Shown one piece after another: positions 1 to 7,634 of a stretch of 31,982 bases of DNA. The notes below the pieces were generated by a model that worked only from the letters and a program-made list of their open reading frames with translations, was not told the DNA's origin and searched no databases. This stretch comes from a virus. The position numbers and the translations under genes are program-made. Location: the IMG/VR virus record IMGVR_UViG_3300042898_004535, positions 1 through 31,982 of that record, one strand, 5' to 3'. Positions within the stretch are counted from its first letter, which is position 1, and every line of letters starts with the position of its first letter.

Positions 1-344
1 TGATTTTTTTCCCCAACATAATAGGTAAAGAAAAAATCCGATGAATCTCCCTTCGAATTTTCAAATCTGTCATTAGCAGATTTATCTGGGCTGGCACTGT
101 TTACAGGGAAAAAATTCTTCCCAATCAACTTAAGAGCCTGAGCAATTCTAAATCTAGTCTGATTGTCAATTTTTCCATATACCTTTTGAATGTTAGCAAA
201 GCTAAGACCAGTAGGTTCTGCATCTTTATTCTCCTTATATCTCTTCATTATCTCATCGATAGCGGTCTGGGCTTTCTTAGGATCCCATGGTGCTGCTTCG
301 TTGATGGCCTGAACAAAAGAGTTAAAATCTGATAAATTTTTCAT
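1..344 (-). CDS. Hypothetical protein, C-terminus cut by window edge
   Basis: An open frame begins with ATG at 344 (protein start MKNLSDFNSFVQAINEAAPW) and stays open to the window edge, giving about 114 residues with no stop. It is rich in charged residues and looks soluble: no signal peptide or membrane segment is visible. A segment around residues 48-75 (FANIQKVYGKIDNQTRFRIA) could form helices. It follows the second tail tube gene after an 19-base gap, so it belongs to the same structural block. In T4 the portal gene (20) follows gene 19, but this sequence does not look like a portal N-terminus to me, so I give no function. I do not recognise the family. Confidence 0.7.
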   Translation of the reverse strand, partial: MKNLSDFNSFVQAINEAAPWDPKKAQTAIDEIMKRYKENKDAEPTGLSFANIQKVYGKIDNQTRFRIAQALKLIGKNFFPVNSASPDKSANDRFENSKGDSSDFFFTYYVGEKN

Positions 345-363
345 TTAGTTTTAATTTTTAAGT

Positions 364-942
364 TTATAGGAATTGATCCTGCCAGTAGTCTGCCTTCCAG
401 CTGGTTTCTAGGGTGTAGAGAGTTTCACCTGCATTATAATCTAGATTCATCGGATTGATGTTTGCAGTCAGGAAGCAGTTGTTTAGACTTATTCTTCTGA
501 AGACGTCTCCCTGCTTATTGAAGATTGAAACCACCATAGATCCCACGTAGTCCTTCTTTATGCCCATTGCACCGGTCAGAGGGTTGTAAATTAGATCTGC
601 CCACTGTCTCATGATTTTGTACACGATCATCGAGTTCTGTTCGTTTAAGTTCACCTCAAATTCTACGTTGAATGCAACTGAAGTATCTGCTGGAGCACCT
701 CCTGCATATCTTCTCTCTGCAAACTTGTAGAACTGACTAGAAACTCCTGCTGGTTGAATATCAACTGCAAGACCAGAGATTTTCTTCACCTGCTGGGTTA
801 GAATCCCCTCTCCCTTAAATCTAGTGTTAGCCAGAGTAACACTTGGTGGTGGGGTAATTAAAACCTCAAACTGGTTGAGGTAAACTGGTTCGTATAGTTT
901 TACTCCTGCCGCGGAGTTTGTAAAATGTGGTAGTCCTGCCAT
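364..942 (-). CDS. gp19: Tail tube protein, second paralogue (T4 gp19-like)
   Basis: This 192-residue protein would polymerise as hexameric rings to form the inner tube of the contractile tail. The C-terminal half aligns by eye with T4 gp19: a beta-rich stretch (DVFRRISLNNCFLTANINPM) followed by LDYN and a terminal strand ending DYWQDQFL, matching the gp19 pattern of a GLWPTN-like turn, LDWD and a final LDYWE. It is longer than T4 gp19 (163 residues). It is a clear paralogue of the gene directly upstream: both begin MAGLPH.NS and share PVYLNQFEVLITPP, LIYNPLTGAMG and DYW.DQFL. The gap between the two genes is only 14 bases. Family assignment is strong; why the phage keeps two copies is not visible. 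Confidence 0.85.
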   Translation of the reverse strand: MAGLPHFTNSAAGVKLYEPVYLNQFEVLITPPPSVTLANTRFKGEGILTQQVKKISGLAVDIQPAGVSSQFYKFAERRYAGGAPADTSVAFNVEFEVNLNEQNSMIVYKIMRQWADLIYNPLTGAMGIKKDYVGSMVVSIFNKQGDVFRRISLNNCFLTANINPMNLDYNAGETLYTLETSWKADYWQDQFL

Positions 943-956
943 TTCTCTTTGTTATT

Positions 957-1508
957 TTATAGGAATTGATCGTCCCAATAGTCTACTGCCCATGTCATAG
1001 TAACGTTATAAATATCAGTAGCTTGATAATCTAGCTCCATTACTGTCAGAGGAGAAGTTGGGAAGCAGTCCTTACAGGTAATTCTTCTAAATACATCTCC
1101 CTGTTTATTAAAGACGGAAATAACGATAGATCCGATATAGTCTCTCTTCACGCCCATTGCACCTGTCAGAGGGTTGTAAATCAAGTCTGTCCACTGTCTT
1201 AGGGTTTTGAACACGTACATGGAATTAGCATCGTTTAAGTTGACCGTAAAACTAAGAGACAGATCAAATACTGTCCGATCTGGTTTTGCACCAGCATAGT
1301 TTCTAACTGCAAACTTATATCTTTGCTCGATTGGTGCAGGTGTTTTATCAACTTCTAATCCGCTGAGATTTGTTACCTGCTGAACGAGGATCTGCCCGCC
1401 CAAAACTGGTCCTGGAGGGGTAATTAGAACCTCGAACTGGTTGAGGTAAACAGGTTCGTAATTGTTTATCCCAAACAGTGAATTTTGATAATGTGGTAAT
1501 CCAGCCAT
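957..1508 (-). CDS. gp19: Tail tube protein, first paralogue (T4 gp19-like)
   Basis: This is the first of two tandem tail tube proteins, 183 residues. It shares the start MAGLPHYQNS, the block PVYLNQFEVLITPP, the block LIYNPLTGAMG and the end DYWDDQFL with its downstream neighbour, and has the gp19-like C-terminal strands (ITCKDCFPTSPLTVMELDYQ). It follows the sheath gene by 61 bases, which matches the T4 order 18-19. An AGATAWATA promoter-like motif lies 23 bases before the ATG. Compared with the second copy it has a shorter loop near residues 30-40 and an altered segment around 60-75, so the copies have diverged in surface loops rather than in the core. One copy could serve a specialised position such as the tube end; that is inference. 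Confidence 0.87.
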   Translation of the reverse strand: MAGLPHYQNSLFGINNYEPVYLNQFEVLITPPGPVLGGQILVQQVTNLSGLEVDKTPAPIEQRYKFAVRNYAGAKPDRTVFDLSLSFTVNLNDANSMYVFKTLRQWTDLIYNPLTGAMGVKRDYIGSIVISVFNKQGDVFRRITCKDCFPTSPLTVMELDYQATDIYNVTMTWAVDYWDDQFL

Positions 1509-1531
1509 TTAGTTCGTTTTCTTATTTTCTA

Positions 1532-1540
1532 TATTTATCT
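1532..1540 (-). promoter_or_regulatory. Candidate late promoter core before tail tube gene
   Basis: On the minus strand this reads AGATAAATA, 23 bases before the tail tube ATG at 1508. It matches seven of eight positions of the T4 late promoter core TATAAATA and resembles motifs in front of the sheath, the 851-residue structural protein and the 104-residue protein. Function is inferred from position and similarity only. Confidence 0.4.
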
Positions 1541-1569
1541 GCTTCTTTGCTGCTGCTAAAAATTCTAGG

Positions 1570-4500
1570 TTATGCAAACTGGATAAATCCTCCTGCTGCA
1601 ATACCTCCTGTTCTAGTAACAGTAATTCTGTTGATAAACTTCTGGATTCCTCTTGCAGGCTCAAGAATAACATCGATGATACCGATATTTTGATCGATTA
1701 CTGAAGGAGGGTTGTTCGAAGCATCCATGATTACCTGGTAAGCATAAATTCCTCCACCCGATCTAACTCCGTCAAGGTAGTTGTCCACCAGAGTCTTAAT
1801 TTCAAGTCTAATAGAATCTTCGTTGAAGTCGAATAGGTAGTTAGAAAGAATTTGTTCCACGTCGTTCTCTACGCTGATCAGTAGATCTCTTACGTGAACC
1901 AAGCTGAATGCAGAATTAACTGTCTGGTAAGCAGTTTGGTTACCGAAGATAACAACACCAAGTCCTCTCTTTTTGATGATTGGGTTGATACCGAAAGGCT
2001 CTAACCATCCTCTGTCTTCTAGAGTAAAGTCATATTCAACTCCGACTAGGTTTGTTCCTGCGATTGTTCCTCTCTTCTGACCTGCCACGATAGCGTATGG
2101 TTCACCATTTGCAAATTTAGCAACGAAGTTGTTGGAAACAAATGCTGCTGGTGGAACGTTTACGTTTCTATTGTTCTCTCTTAGAGTGATATAAGGAGCG
2201 TAGTATGCTGCGTAAGAAGCACCTAATGCTTGAGGTGGAAGCGAGAATGTGTAGGTTGGGTTCAGAGATAAGTTACCACCATCTGCAATGTATTGAGTTT
2301 GTAGAGATGGATATGGATCTGCTGCGGTAGGAGCTGCAGTAAATCTAGGATCTACAGAAGCTTGGAATTGAGCCATCGAAGGTGCATTAATCAAAGCAAG
2401 TGCTTGTCCTCTCATCATAGCCAGTTTACTCAACTGGTACTTAGAGTTAGGAAGAATTACTCCACTGAATGTGTCCACGATGTATCTGAAAGAGATAACG
2501 TCTTTGGTTGCAAGAGTTGCTGCTATGTTTGTGTTATACATAACATCCAGGATCGCGGTTACTCTAGCATCAGTTCCGTTAGGTCTATGGAAATCAGATA
2601 GTTGGAATCCCTCCAAATATGTGAAGTCAAATGAAGTTGTAAACTGTGGAATAGACTGGAACTTCTGAACTTGAAGTCCTGTATCTCCTCCTGAGTAGAA
2701 GTAGATTGGCCTAGCAGTTGTAACAGTTACTATATTACCTAGAGAAGTGGTAGCTACAGATGTAACTTTAGTCAATCTCTGTTGTCTGTTGGTATTTTCA
2801 ATCTGACATAGATCTTGGTCGGTAGAAACTAGAAGATCTCCAACCGAAACAGTGAATAACGAGCTGTCCATCTTAAAGGAAGTAACGCTGGTTTTACCTG
2901 CAATTCCTCCGTTAACATCAATGTATTCGTTGATACTTGCAACAGAAGAGATAATATCTAGTTTGTTTGTTGCTGGGTATCCTGCAAATTGTCCATTGTC
3001 TATAGAAGGGAAAGATGATCCAAAGTTGGTAATTCCCTCTAGTGTGTTTCCTGTTCTAGAAATGTTGGTGTACCCAAATGCATAGTAGATTGAATACTGA
3101 TCTCTATCAACGTCTTGATTGTACGAAAGGTATTGAAGATTTGTCCCTGCTGCATTCTGGTAGATTGTATCTCCGTCCTGTAGCTCTGCAAAAAGAACGT
3201 TCTGGTAGAAAGGAGTTGTGATCTGTCCAACTAGTGCATTAGCATATCCGGTTGGAGCAGAAGTAGAAGTTGCTCCGGTTCCACCTGGTCCTAGAGTGAA
3301 CTGGATTCCAAGAGAATCTGAAGCTCCGAACTGGTAGGTTGCAGTTGCTCCAATATCTCCAGTTATTCCAAAAGGAGCATAGGTTGTAGTTCCGTAATCT
3401 GAAGAATGCGGAGTTACTACAACACCAAGGTTTCTATATTGGGTGGTGTCCAGAGGGTGGGTAAATGCAATCTGAAGATTTCCATTAACTTCGTTAACAT
3501 TGGCAACCTTAAGTTTTACTAGATCTCCCTGAGAGAATTGGTTTATAACAGAGCCTGTTAGGCCTGCAGGTAGAGTAGTAATCTGTCCAACTACGTAGGG
3601 GTTATAGGTAGAGGTAGGAGTTAAAAAATCTTTAAGATCCTGTAAACCGGCTGCACCAATTCCTGAGAAAGGTCCAGAAGCTCCAGTAACTCCAATTAAG
3701 AAGTGTAGGCCTGCAACATATTGTGCTGGATCATACGGAAGGAATCCATATTCAGAGATACCCGCTGTTCCACCAAATGTAGTGGATGCTTTGAAACCAG
3801 GAAGACAATATAGGCTACCAACTGGTCCAGTTTCTCCCGATCCGTCTGTTAGAATAGAGTAGTTCTGGGTGTATAGATAATCTTGAAGAAGATTCTGGTC
3901 ATAGCTCAAGAAATTAAGCTTGGCATCAGCAATATCTCTGTCTCCGGAAAGTTCGTCGATCAAGTGGTTACCAACCAAGTCAACCTTGTATGGGTTGGTA
4001 CAAAGGTTTTCCAAAGCTTCTTCATCAACTGCACAGAATAGTCCGTTAGCTGGTGTATTGTTATTGATAAGGGTTTGAATGTACTCGTTGTTTCCGTTTA
4101 GGTTAACGAAGTCGATAATCAAACATCCGGTTGTAATAGAGACGATTTCAACGTCCTGTTGGTTCAAGAAGTTAGTCATTTGACTCTTGATGAATCCATT
4201 AGGGGTAAAGAAGCTGCTCCACTGTGGGTCCTGAGAAAGGGCTGTATAGTCTGTCCAATCCCCTGCAACTGCGATTACATCAATGAACCAGTCAGAAATG
4301 TAGTCGTATGGGTTAACATAAGACGGAACGTTTCCTGCTCCATACCAATCAATTGCAAAAATATCATATCCCTGTAGAGGCGGATTAGCATCTGTTGATT
4401 TTCTAACTATCACAGACATTGCCGTAGAGCCAAGATTTACTAGGTTGAAAATTCTTCCCTGGTCGACAATAGATCTAGTTGCCAAGAAATAGTTGGTATC

Positions 4501-4929
4501 TGCATACCAGAATCTCTCCTTGTTATAGTAAGAAGCTAGAAGCTTGTCACGAAGGATCCCGTTTGGCTGCTCAGTGTCTACAGAATACCCGAAATAAGGG
4601 GTTTTATCTGCAGTTGGACTGCTGTCGTCGCTGTTAAGTCTCAGAAGATTTAGAGCGAAGACTGGTCCTGCATTCAGACAGGTGAAGATGGATCTTTGAA
4701 AGAAAGAACCTTTTGCTTCGAGTGTTCTATCGATGTCCCCAAAGATAGCCAGAGCCGTTGTGACGTCCGGAATGTACACAGGAGCATTGAAAGGACCTTT
4801 ATTAGAGAATCCCACCACCAGACGAATGGTCTGAGTTGTTAAGATGACGTTCGCTGACGCATCGAACTCCAAGGTATAAACTCCAGAAGCTTTAAATTGG
4901 GATAAATCAAGTTTGACTTTTTGTGCCAT
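1570..4929 (-). CDS. gp18: Tail sheath protein, oversized (T4 gp18-like)
   Basis: This protein forms the contractile outer sheath that drives the tube through the host envelope. The N-terminus has a sheath-like pattern (LTTQTIRLVVGFSNKGPFN, then IPDVTTALAIFGDIDR and LNAGPVFALNLLRLN). The C-terminus, about residues 850-1119, carries the conserved core that links neighbouring subunits (KRGLGVVIFGNQTAYQ, LVHVRDLLISVENDVEQIL, IDVILEPARGIQKFINRITV). Terminase upstream and tail tube downstream match the T4 order 17-18-19. At 1119 residues it is far longer than T4 gp18 (659). The extra length lies in the middle, about residues 350-800, which is rich in Gly, Thr and aromatic residues and probably forms surface domains. 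Two AGATATATA motifs precede it. Confidence 0.9.
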   Translation of the reverse strand: MAQKVKLDLSQFKASGVYTLEFDASANVILTTQTIRLVVGFSNKGPFNAPVYIPDVTTALAIFGDIDRTLEAKGSFFQRSIFTCLNAGPVFALNLLRLNSDDSSPTADKTPYFGYSVDTEQPNGILRDKLLASYYNKERFWYADTNYFLATRSIVDQGRIFNLVNLGSTAMSVIVRKSTDANPPLQGYDIFAIDWYGAGNVPSYVNPYDYISDWFIDVIAVAGDWTDYTALSQDPQWSSFFTPNGFIKSQMTNFLNQQDVEIVSITTGCLIIDFVNLNGNNEYIQTLINNNTPANGLFCAVDEEALENLCTNPYKVDLVGNHLIDELSGDRDIADAKLNFLSYDQNLLQDYLYTQNYSILTDGSGETGPVGSLYCLPGFKASTTFGGTAGISEYGFLPYDPAQYVAGLHFLIGVTGASGPFSGIGAAGLQDLKDFLTPTSTYNPYVVGQITTLPAGLTGSVINQFSQGDLVKLKVANVNEVNGNLQIAFTHPLDTTQYRNLGVVVTPHSSDYGTTTYAPFGITGDIGATATYQFGASDSLGIQFTLGPGGTGATSTSAPTGYANALVGQITTPFYQNVLFAELQDGDTIYQNAAGTNLQYLSYNQDVDRDQYSIYYAFGYTNISRTGNTLEGITNFGSSFPSIDNGQFAGYPATNKLDIISSVASINEYIDVNGGIAGKTSVTSFKMDSSLFTVSVGDLLVSTDQDLCQIENTNRQQRLTKVTSVATTSLGNIVTVTTARPIYFYSGGDTGLQVQKFQSIPQFTTSFDFTYLEGFQLSDFHRPNGTDARVTAILDVMYNTNIAATLATKDVISFRYIVDTFSGVILPNSKYQLSKLAMMRGQALALINAPSMAQFQASVDPRFTAAPTAADPYPSLQTQYIADGGNLSLNPTYTFSLPPQALGASYAAYYAPYITLRENNRNVNVPPAAFVSNNFVAKFANGEPYAIVAGQKRGTIAGTNLVGVEYDFTLEDRGWLEPFGINPIIKKRGLGVVIFGNQTAYQTVNSAFSLVHVRDLLISVENDVEQILSNYLFDFNEDSIRLEIKTLVDNYLDGVRSGGGIYAYQVIMDASNNPPSVIDQNIGIIDVILEPARGIQKFINRITVTRTGGIAAGGFIQFA

Positions 4930-4953
4930 TATTTAGTGATATTTTTTGCTTTG

Positions 4954-4962
4954 TATATATCT
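4954..4962 (-). promoter_or_regulatory. Candidate late promoter core before sheath gene (proximal)
   Basis: Minus-strand AGATATATA ends 24 bases before the sheath ATG at 4929. Its spacing matches the motif before the tail tube gene. It lies in the 97-base gap after terminase, the place where strong separate expression of an abundant sheath protein would be expected. Confidence 0.42.
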
Positions 4963-5001
4963 AACCGCATTCCCATAAAAAGTGGGCTTACTAGTTCGAT
5001 T

Positions 5002-5010
5002 TATATATCT
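5002..5010 (-). promoter_or_regulatory. Second candidate promoter core before sheath gene (distal)
   Basis: A second exact AGATATATA copy on the minus strand, 72 bases before the sheath ATG and in the same intergenic gap. Between the two copies lies a short hairpin (CCCA/TGGG) with no T-run after it, so I do not call it a terminator. Two promoter cores in tandem could raise sheath output; one copy may equally be chance in an A+T-rich gap. Confidence 0.3.
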
Positions 5011-5026
5011 GATGAGGAAATGATTT

Positions 5027-6832
5027 CTAGAGGAGGGAATTGAAGGAGTCGTAAAATCCTCCGTCCTTGGTCTTCATCTTGCTGTCAGACTGATTCCCAT
5101 TTTCTCCATCCACCTTAATTTCGATCATTCTTCTGTAGGTGGGATCAATTTCATCGTAGAGATCCTCGATTAGATCGTTAAAATCACTGGATTCAAAGAG
5201 GGCAGAAAGGTTAACTAGGGTCATTGCAACATCGTCGTGTCCAGACTGGGAAGAGTAAGTTCCCCTTCCGTTCATCCCGAAGGAGAATAATTCTGCAATC
5301 GTCCACTTCTTTTCGTTAACGATCACTCGGTTCGTTCTGATGATCTGTCTCAACGACTCACAGTATTTTAATTTATTATTTCCGCTGTATTTGATTCCTG
5401 GTTTTTTAATTCTTGCAGTCTCGCTGTGTTTGGTGTAGACGAAGATTTCCTCCGTAATGGAATCGTTGTTCAACAGTTTGTCCATCAGGAGTTCACCTTT
5501 ATAGTTCAATTCCAGCAGGATCTTAACCCTATCAGGCTCAAAGATATCAACAATAGCGCTCTCCACTAACTTTTTAAAGTCTTCGACCTGAACCTCGTTG
5601 TCTCTGTAGACACCAACTTGAAGCAGGCCAAAAAAATCAGACTCGTCTTCAAAGTCGTCTATCTCTTCTATCACCTTCTTGGGGAGTGGAACAACCTTGA
5701 ACACGTTCATCACAGTAAAGTCCCCTCCACCTCCACCGGCAAGATCAATTGAGAGAACAAATTTTCTTCCTGACTGTTCTATTGAGTTGGGATCAAATTT
5801 AGGGTGCCACCTAAAATTATCGTATTTAATTCCAAGATCCTCAAAAGCATCAACCTCTTTCCACGCGTATTCGGTTTCGTTAACTTTAATCCTCTGGAGT
5901 TCTTTTGATCCCAGCAGAAGTGTAGACGAGCTTAGAAACTGATTCCCGTATTCCTGGTTGAACAACTCTTCGCTGCCCAAGTTGGCAATCTCGTTCTTCT
6001 TCCATTGATCGTCTCTGCCTGGGACCTGCCACCAATCGACTCGCACTGGATTAAATGTGTTTTCTCCAGTCAGTGCTCCCTGATAGATCTCCCAGAATTT
6101 ATTCTGTCCGTTTGGGGTAGAAGTAATGATAATTCTGGAAACCTTAGAAGAAGAAACCGTTGGGTATGTTGATCTAAAGAAGGACTCGATAAAGTTTGGG
6201 TGAATGTGAGCAAACTCGTCCATGTACAGGAAGTGGATGGTAAAACCAATCGCCGACGTTTTAGTTGTTGTCTTAGCAATCGCTCTGCATCCATTGTCGA
6301 ACTTCATCGACATGACGTTATTAACCACTATTCCTGGTTTTAGAAAGAAGGGAAGTCCCTTTACGATCGCTTTGATCTTGTCCATTAACTCTTCTGCAGT
6401 TGACCCAACGTTCGCCAGGATCATTGCATTTTTATCGTGGTTGAACAGCAGATACCAAACGAGAATGATCGCAGATGTGATGGATTTTCCGACCTGTCTC
6501 GGTGCTAGAAAGACGTTAAATCTGTGATTCTGATATTCTTTTAGAACTGAAGTCTGATAGTCCCTCAGAGTAATGTAATTTAGTCCTTCGTCGGTCATTA
6601 CCTGACAGTACTTAGAGAAGTAGGTCACGTCTTTAGCGCACTTTTGGATCTCGAGAATCTCCTCCTTTGTGTACTCCCACAGGATATTTGCCCTCTTTAG
6701 GTCGGGGTTTCCATCGTGGAATGGGTTGTCGATAGACTTATAGTCCAGCCCAAGCTCCTCGATCTTCCAGAGCAGGTCGTCTACCCTTTCGGTCGACCAG
6801 TAATTACTTTCTACTTCTTCTTCGGTACTCAT
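5027..6832 (-). CDS. terL: Terminase large subunit (T4 gp17-like)
   Basis: This is the packaging motor: an ATPase that pumps DNA into the prohead and a nuclease that cuts the concatemer. At 601 residues it is close to T4 gp17 (610). Visible motifs are Walker A APRQVGKS at 110-117, Walker B FLYMDE at 201-206, the coupling motif TSTPNG at 237-242, and an RNase H-like nuclease with Asp363 (SIDLAGG), Glu441 (LLELNYKG) and Asp533/Asp534 (GHDD). All catalytic positions appear intact. It follows the small subunit by seven bases, as in T4. ATG start at 6832. A long acidic insertion (EEIDDFEDESD, about 389-399) sits inside the nuclease domain. Confidence 0.96.
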   Translation of the reverse strand: MSTEEEVESNYWSTERVDDLLWKIEELGLDYKSIDNPFHDGNPDLKRANILWEYTKEEILEIQKCAKDVTYFSKYCQVMTDEGLNYITLRDYQTSVLKEYQNHRFNVFLAPRQVGKSITSAIILVWYLLFNHDKNAMILANVGSTAEELMDKIKAIVKGLPFFLKPGIVVNNVMSMKFDNGCRAIAKTTTKTSAIGFTIHFLYMDEFAHIHPNFIESFFRSTYPTVSSSKVSRIIITSTPNGQNKFWEIYQGALTGENTFNPVRVDWWQVPGRDDQWKKNEIANLGSEELFNQEYGNQFLSSSTLLLGSKELQRIKVNETEYAWKEVDAFEDLGIKYDNFRWHPKFDPNSIEQSGRKFVLSIDLAGGGGGDFTVMNVFKVVPLPKKVIEEIDDFEDESDFFGLLQVGVYRDNEVQVEDFKKLVESAIVDIFEPDRVKILLELNYKGELLMDKLLNNDSITEEIFVYTKHSETARIKKPGIKYSGNNKLKYCESLRQIIRTNRVIVNEKKWTIAELFSFGMNGRGTYSSQSGHDDVAMTLVNLSALFESSDFNDLIEDLYDEIDPTYRRMIEIKVDGENGNQSDSKMKTKDGGFYDSFNSLL

Positions 6833-6839
6833 TCAGAGT

Positions 6840-7616
6840 TTAATTAAAGAGATCGTCCTCGACCTCAAATCCATCTTCACTGTTAGAATCCAGCTCTTCT
6901 CTAGTAATCGAGAGTTCAGCCTTTCTCTTGGCATTAACGATTGCGTTCTCGTTGGTCTCTTCCAGATGAACGTCTTCAATCTCGGTTCCTAGGATGTCTC
7001 TAAGACCCTCCATGAGACCCTTAGTTCCTCTAACTTTGATGCCTGTTTCTATCTGACTGGGGCTACCAAAAACCGGTGCTCCATCTTCGCCATTGTATTC
7101 CATTCTCACCCCTCCGGCATATGCTTTCTGCTCCCCCTCAGACCTTAGTCTGATGTAGCTTTCTTCCATCTTGTTCATGTACTGCTGATAATCTTTAGGC
7201 ATCTGCATAATCTGAGACTGAAGCTGAGCTAGAACTTCGAACATTCTCGGATTTGCATTTCCAAGGTCGATTTCTTCTAGCAGTTTGGTGATTGCGTGCT
7301 GGGCAGTTTTCAGCTGAAGCATCATAGAAGAGATGTTCATCGCATCTATCTTCTGCTTATAGTTTACATAGTCTGATTTCTCGATCAGATTTTCTTTGAG
7401 GTAAAAGTCGACGATGGAAGTCATCAGCAGTCTAGCGTCGTTTCCGACGTCGGACTTAACCGAGGCAAAATCCATAATGTCTGTCGTCTTCATCCTTGGA
7501 AGTTCGGAAGGGGAAATTCCCATGTCGTCCAGACCTTCGTCCATCAGAATTTGATCCAGTGTGGACTTGATGTTCTCCTGGACAACCTTCTCTGGTTTTG
7601 GTTTTCTTCTTGGCAT
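6840..7616 (-). CDS. terS: Terminase small subunit (T4 gp16-like)
   Basis: This protein would recognise phage DNA and regulate the large subunit. It sits directly upstream of terL, as gene 16 does in T4. The match to gp16 can be followed by eye: a helical segment with DARLLMTSIVDFYLKENL, then NPRMFEVLAQLQSQIMQM and YMNKMEES (in T4 a similar helix pair containing MEVFATLMGQM), then a C-terminal VFGSPSQIETGI that mirrors VFMGSPTELMDEI in gp16. At 258 residues it is longer than T4 gp16 (164), with a basic N-terminus (PRRKPKPEK) and an acidic C-terminal tail ending EDGFEVEDDLFN. The acidic tail could contact the motor or prohead; that is inference. Confidence 0.85.
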   Translation of the reverse strand: MPRRKPKPEKVVQENIKSTLDQILMDEGLDDMGISPSELPRMKTTDIMDFASVKSDVGNDARLLMTSIVDFYLKENLIEKSDYVNYKQKIDAMNISSMMLQLKTAQHAITKLLEEIDLGNANPRMFEVLAQLQSQIMQMPKDYQQYMNKMEESYIRLRSEGEQKAYAGGVRMEYNGEDGAPVFGSPSQIETGIKVRGTKGLMEGLRDILGTEIEDVHLEETNENAIVNAKRKAELSITREELDSNSEDGFEVEDDLFN

Positions 7617-7634
7617 ATTCTTGTAATTAAGAAA

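Noticed and set aside
2362-2668. Plus-strand open frames opposite the sheath gene and elsewhere
   Set aside because: They lie antisense to well-supported genes, lack recognisable domains and have compositions expected of shadow frames. I found no plus-strand gene I could support.
4970-4988. Hairpin CCCATAAAAAGTGGG between terminase and sheath
   Set aside because: The stem is only four pairs and there is no T-run after it on the transcribed strand, so it is not supported as a terminator.
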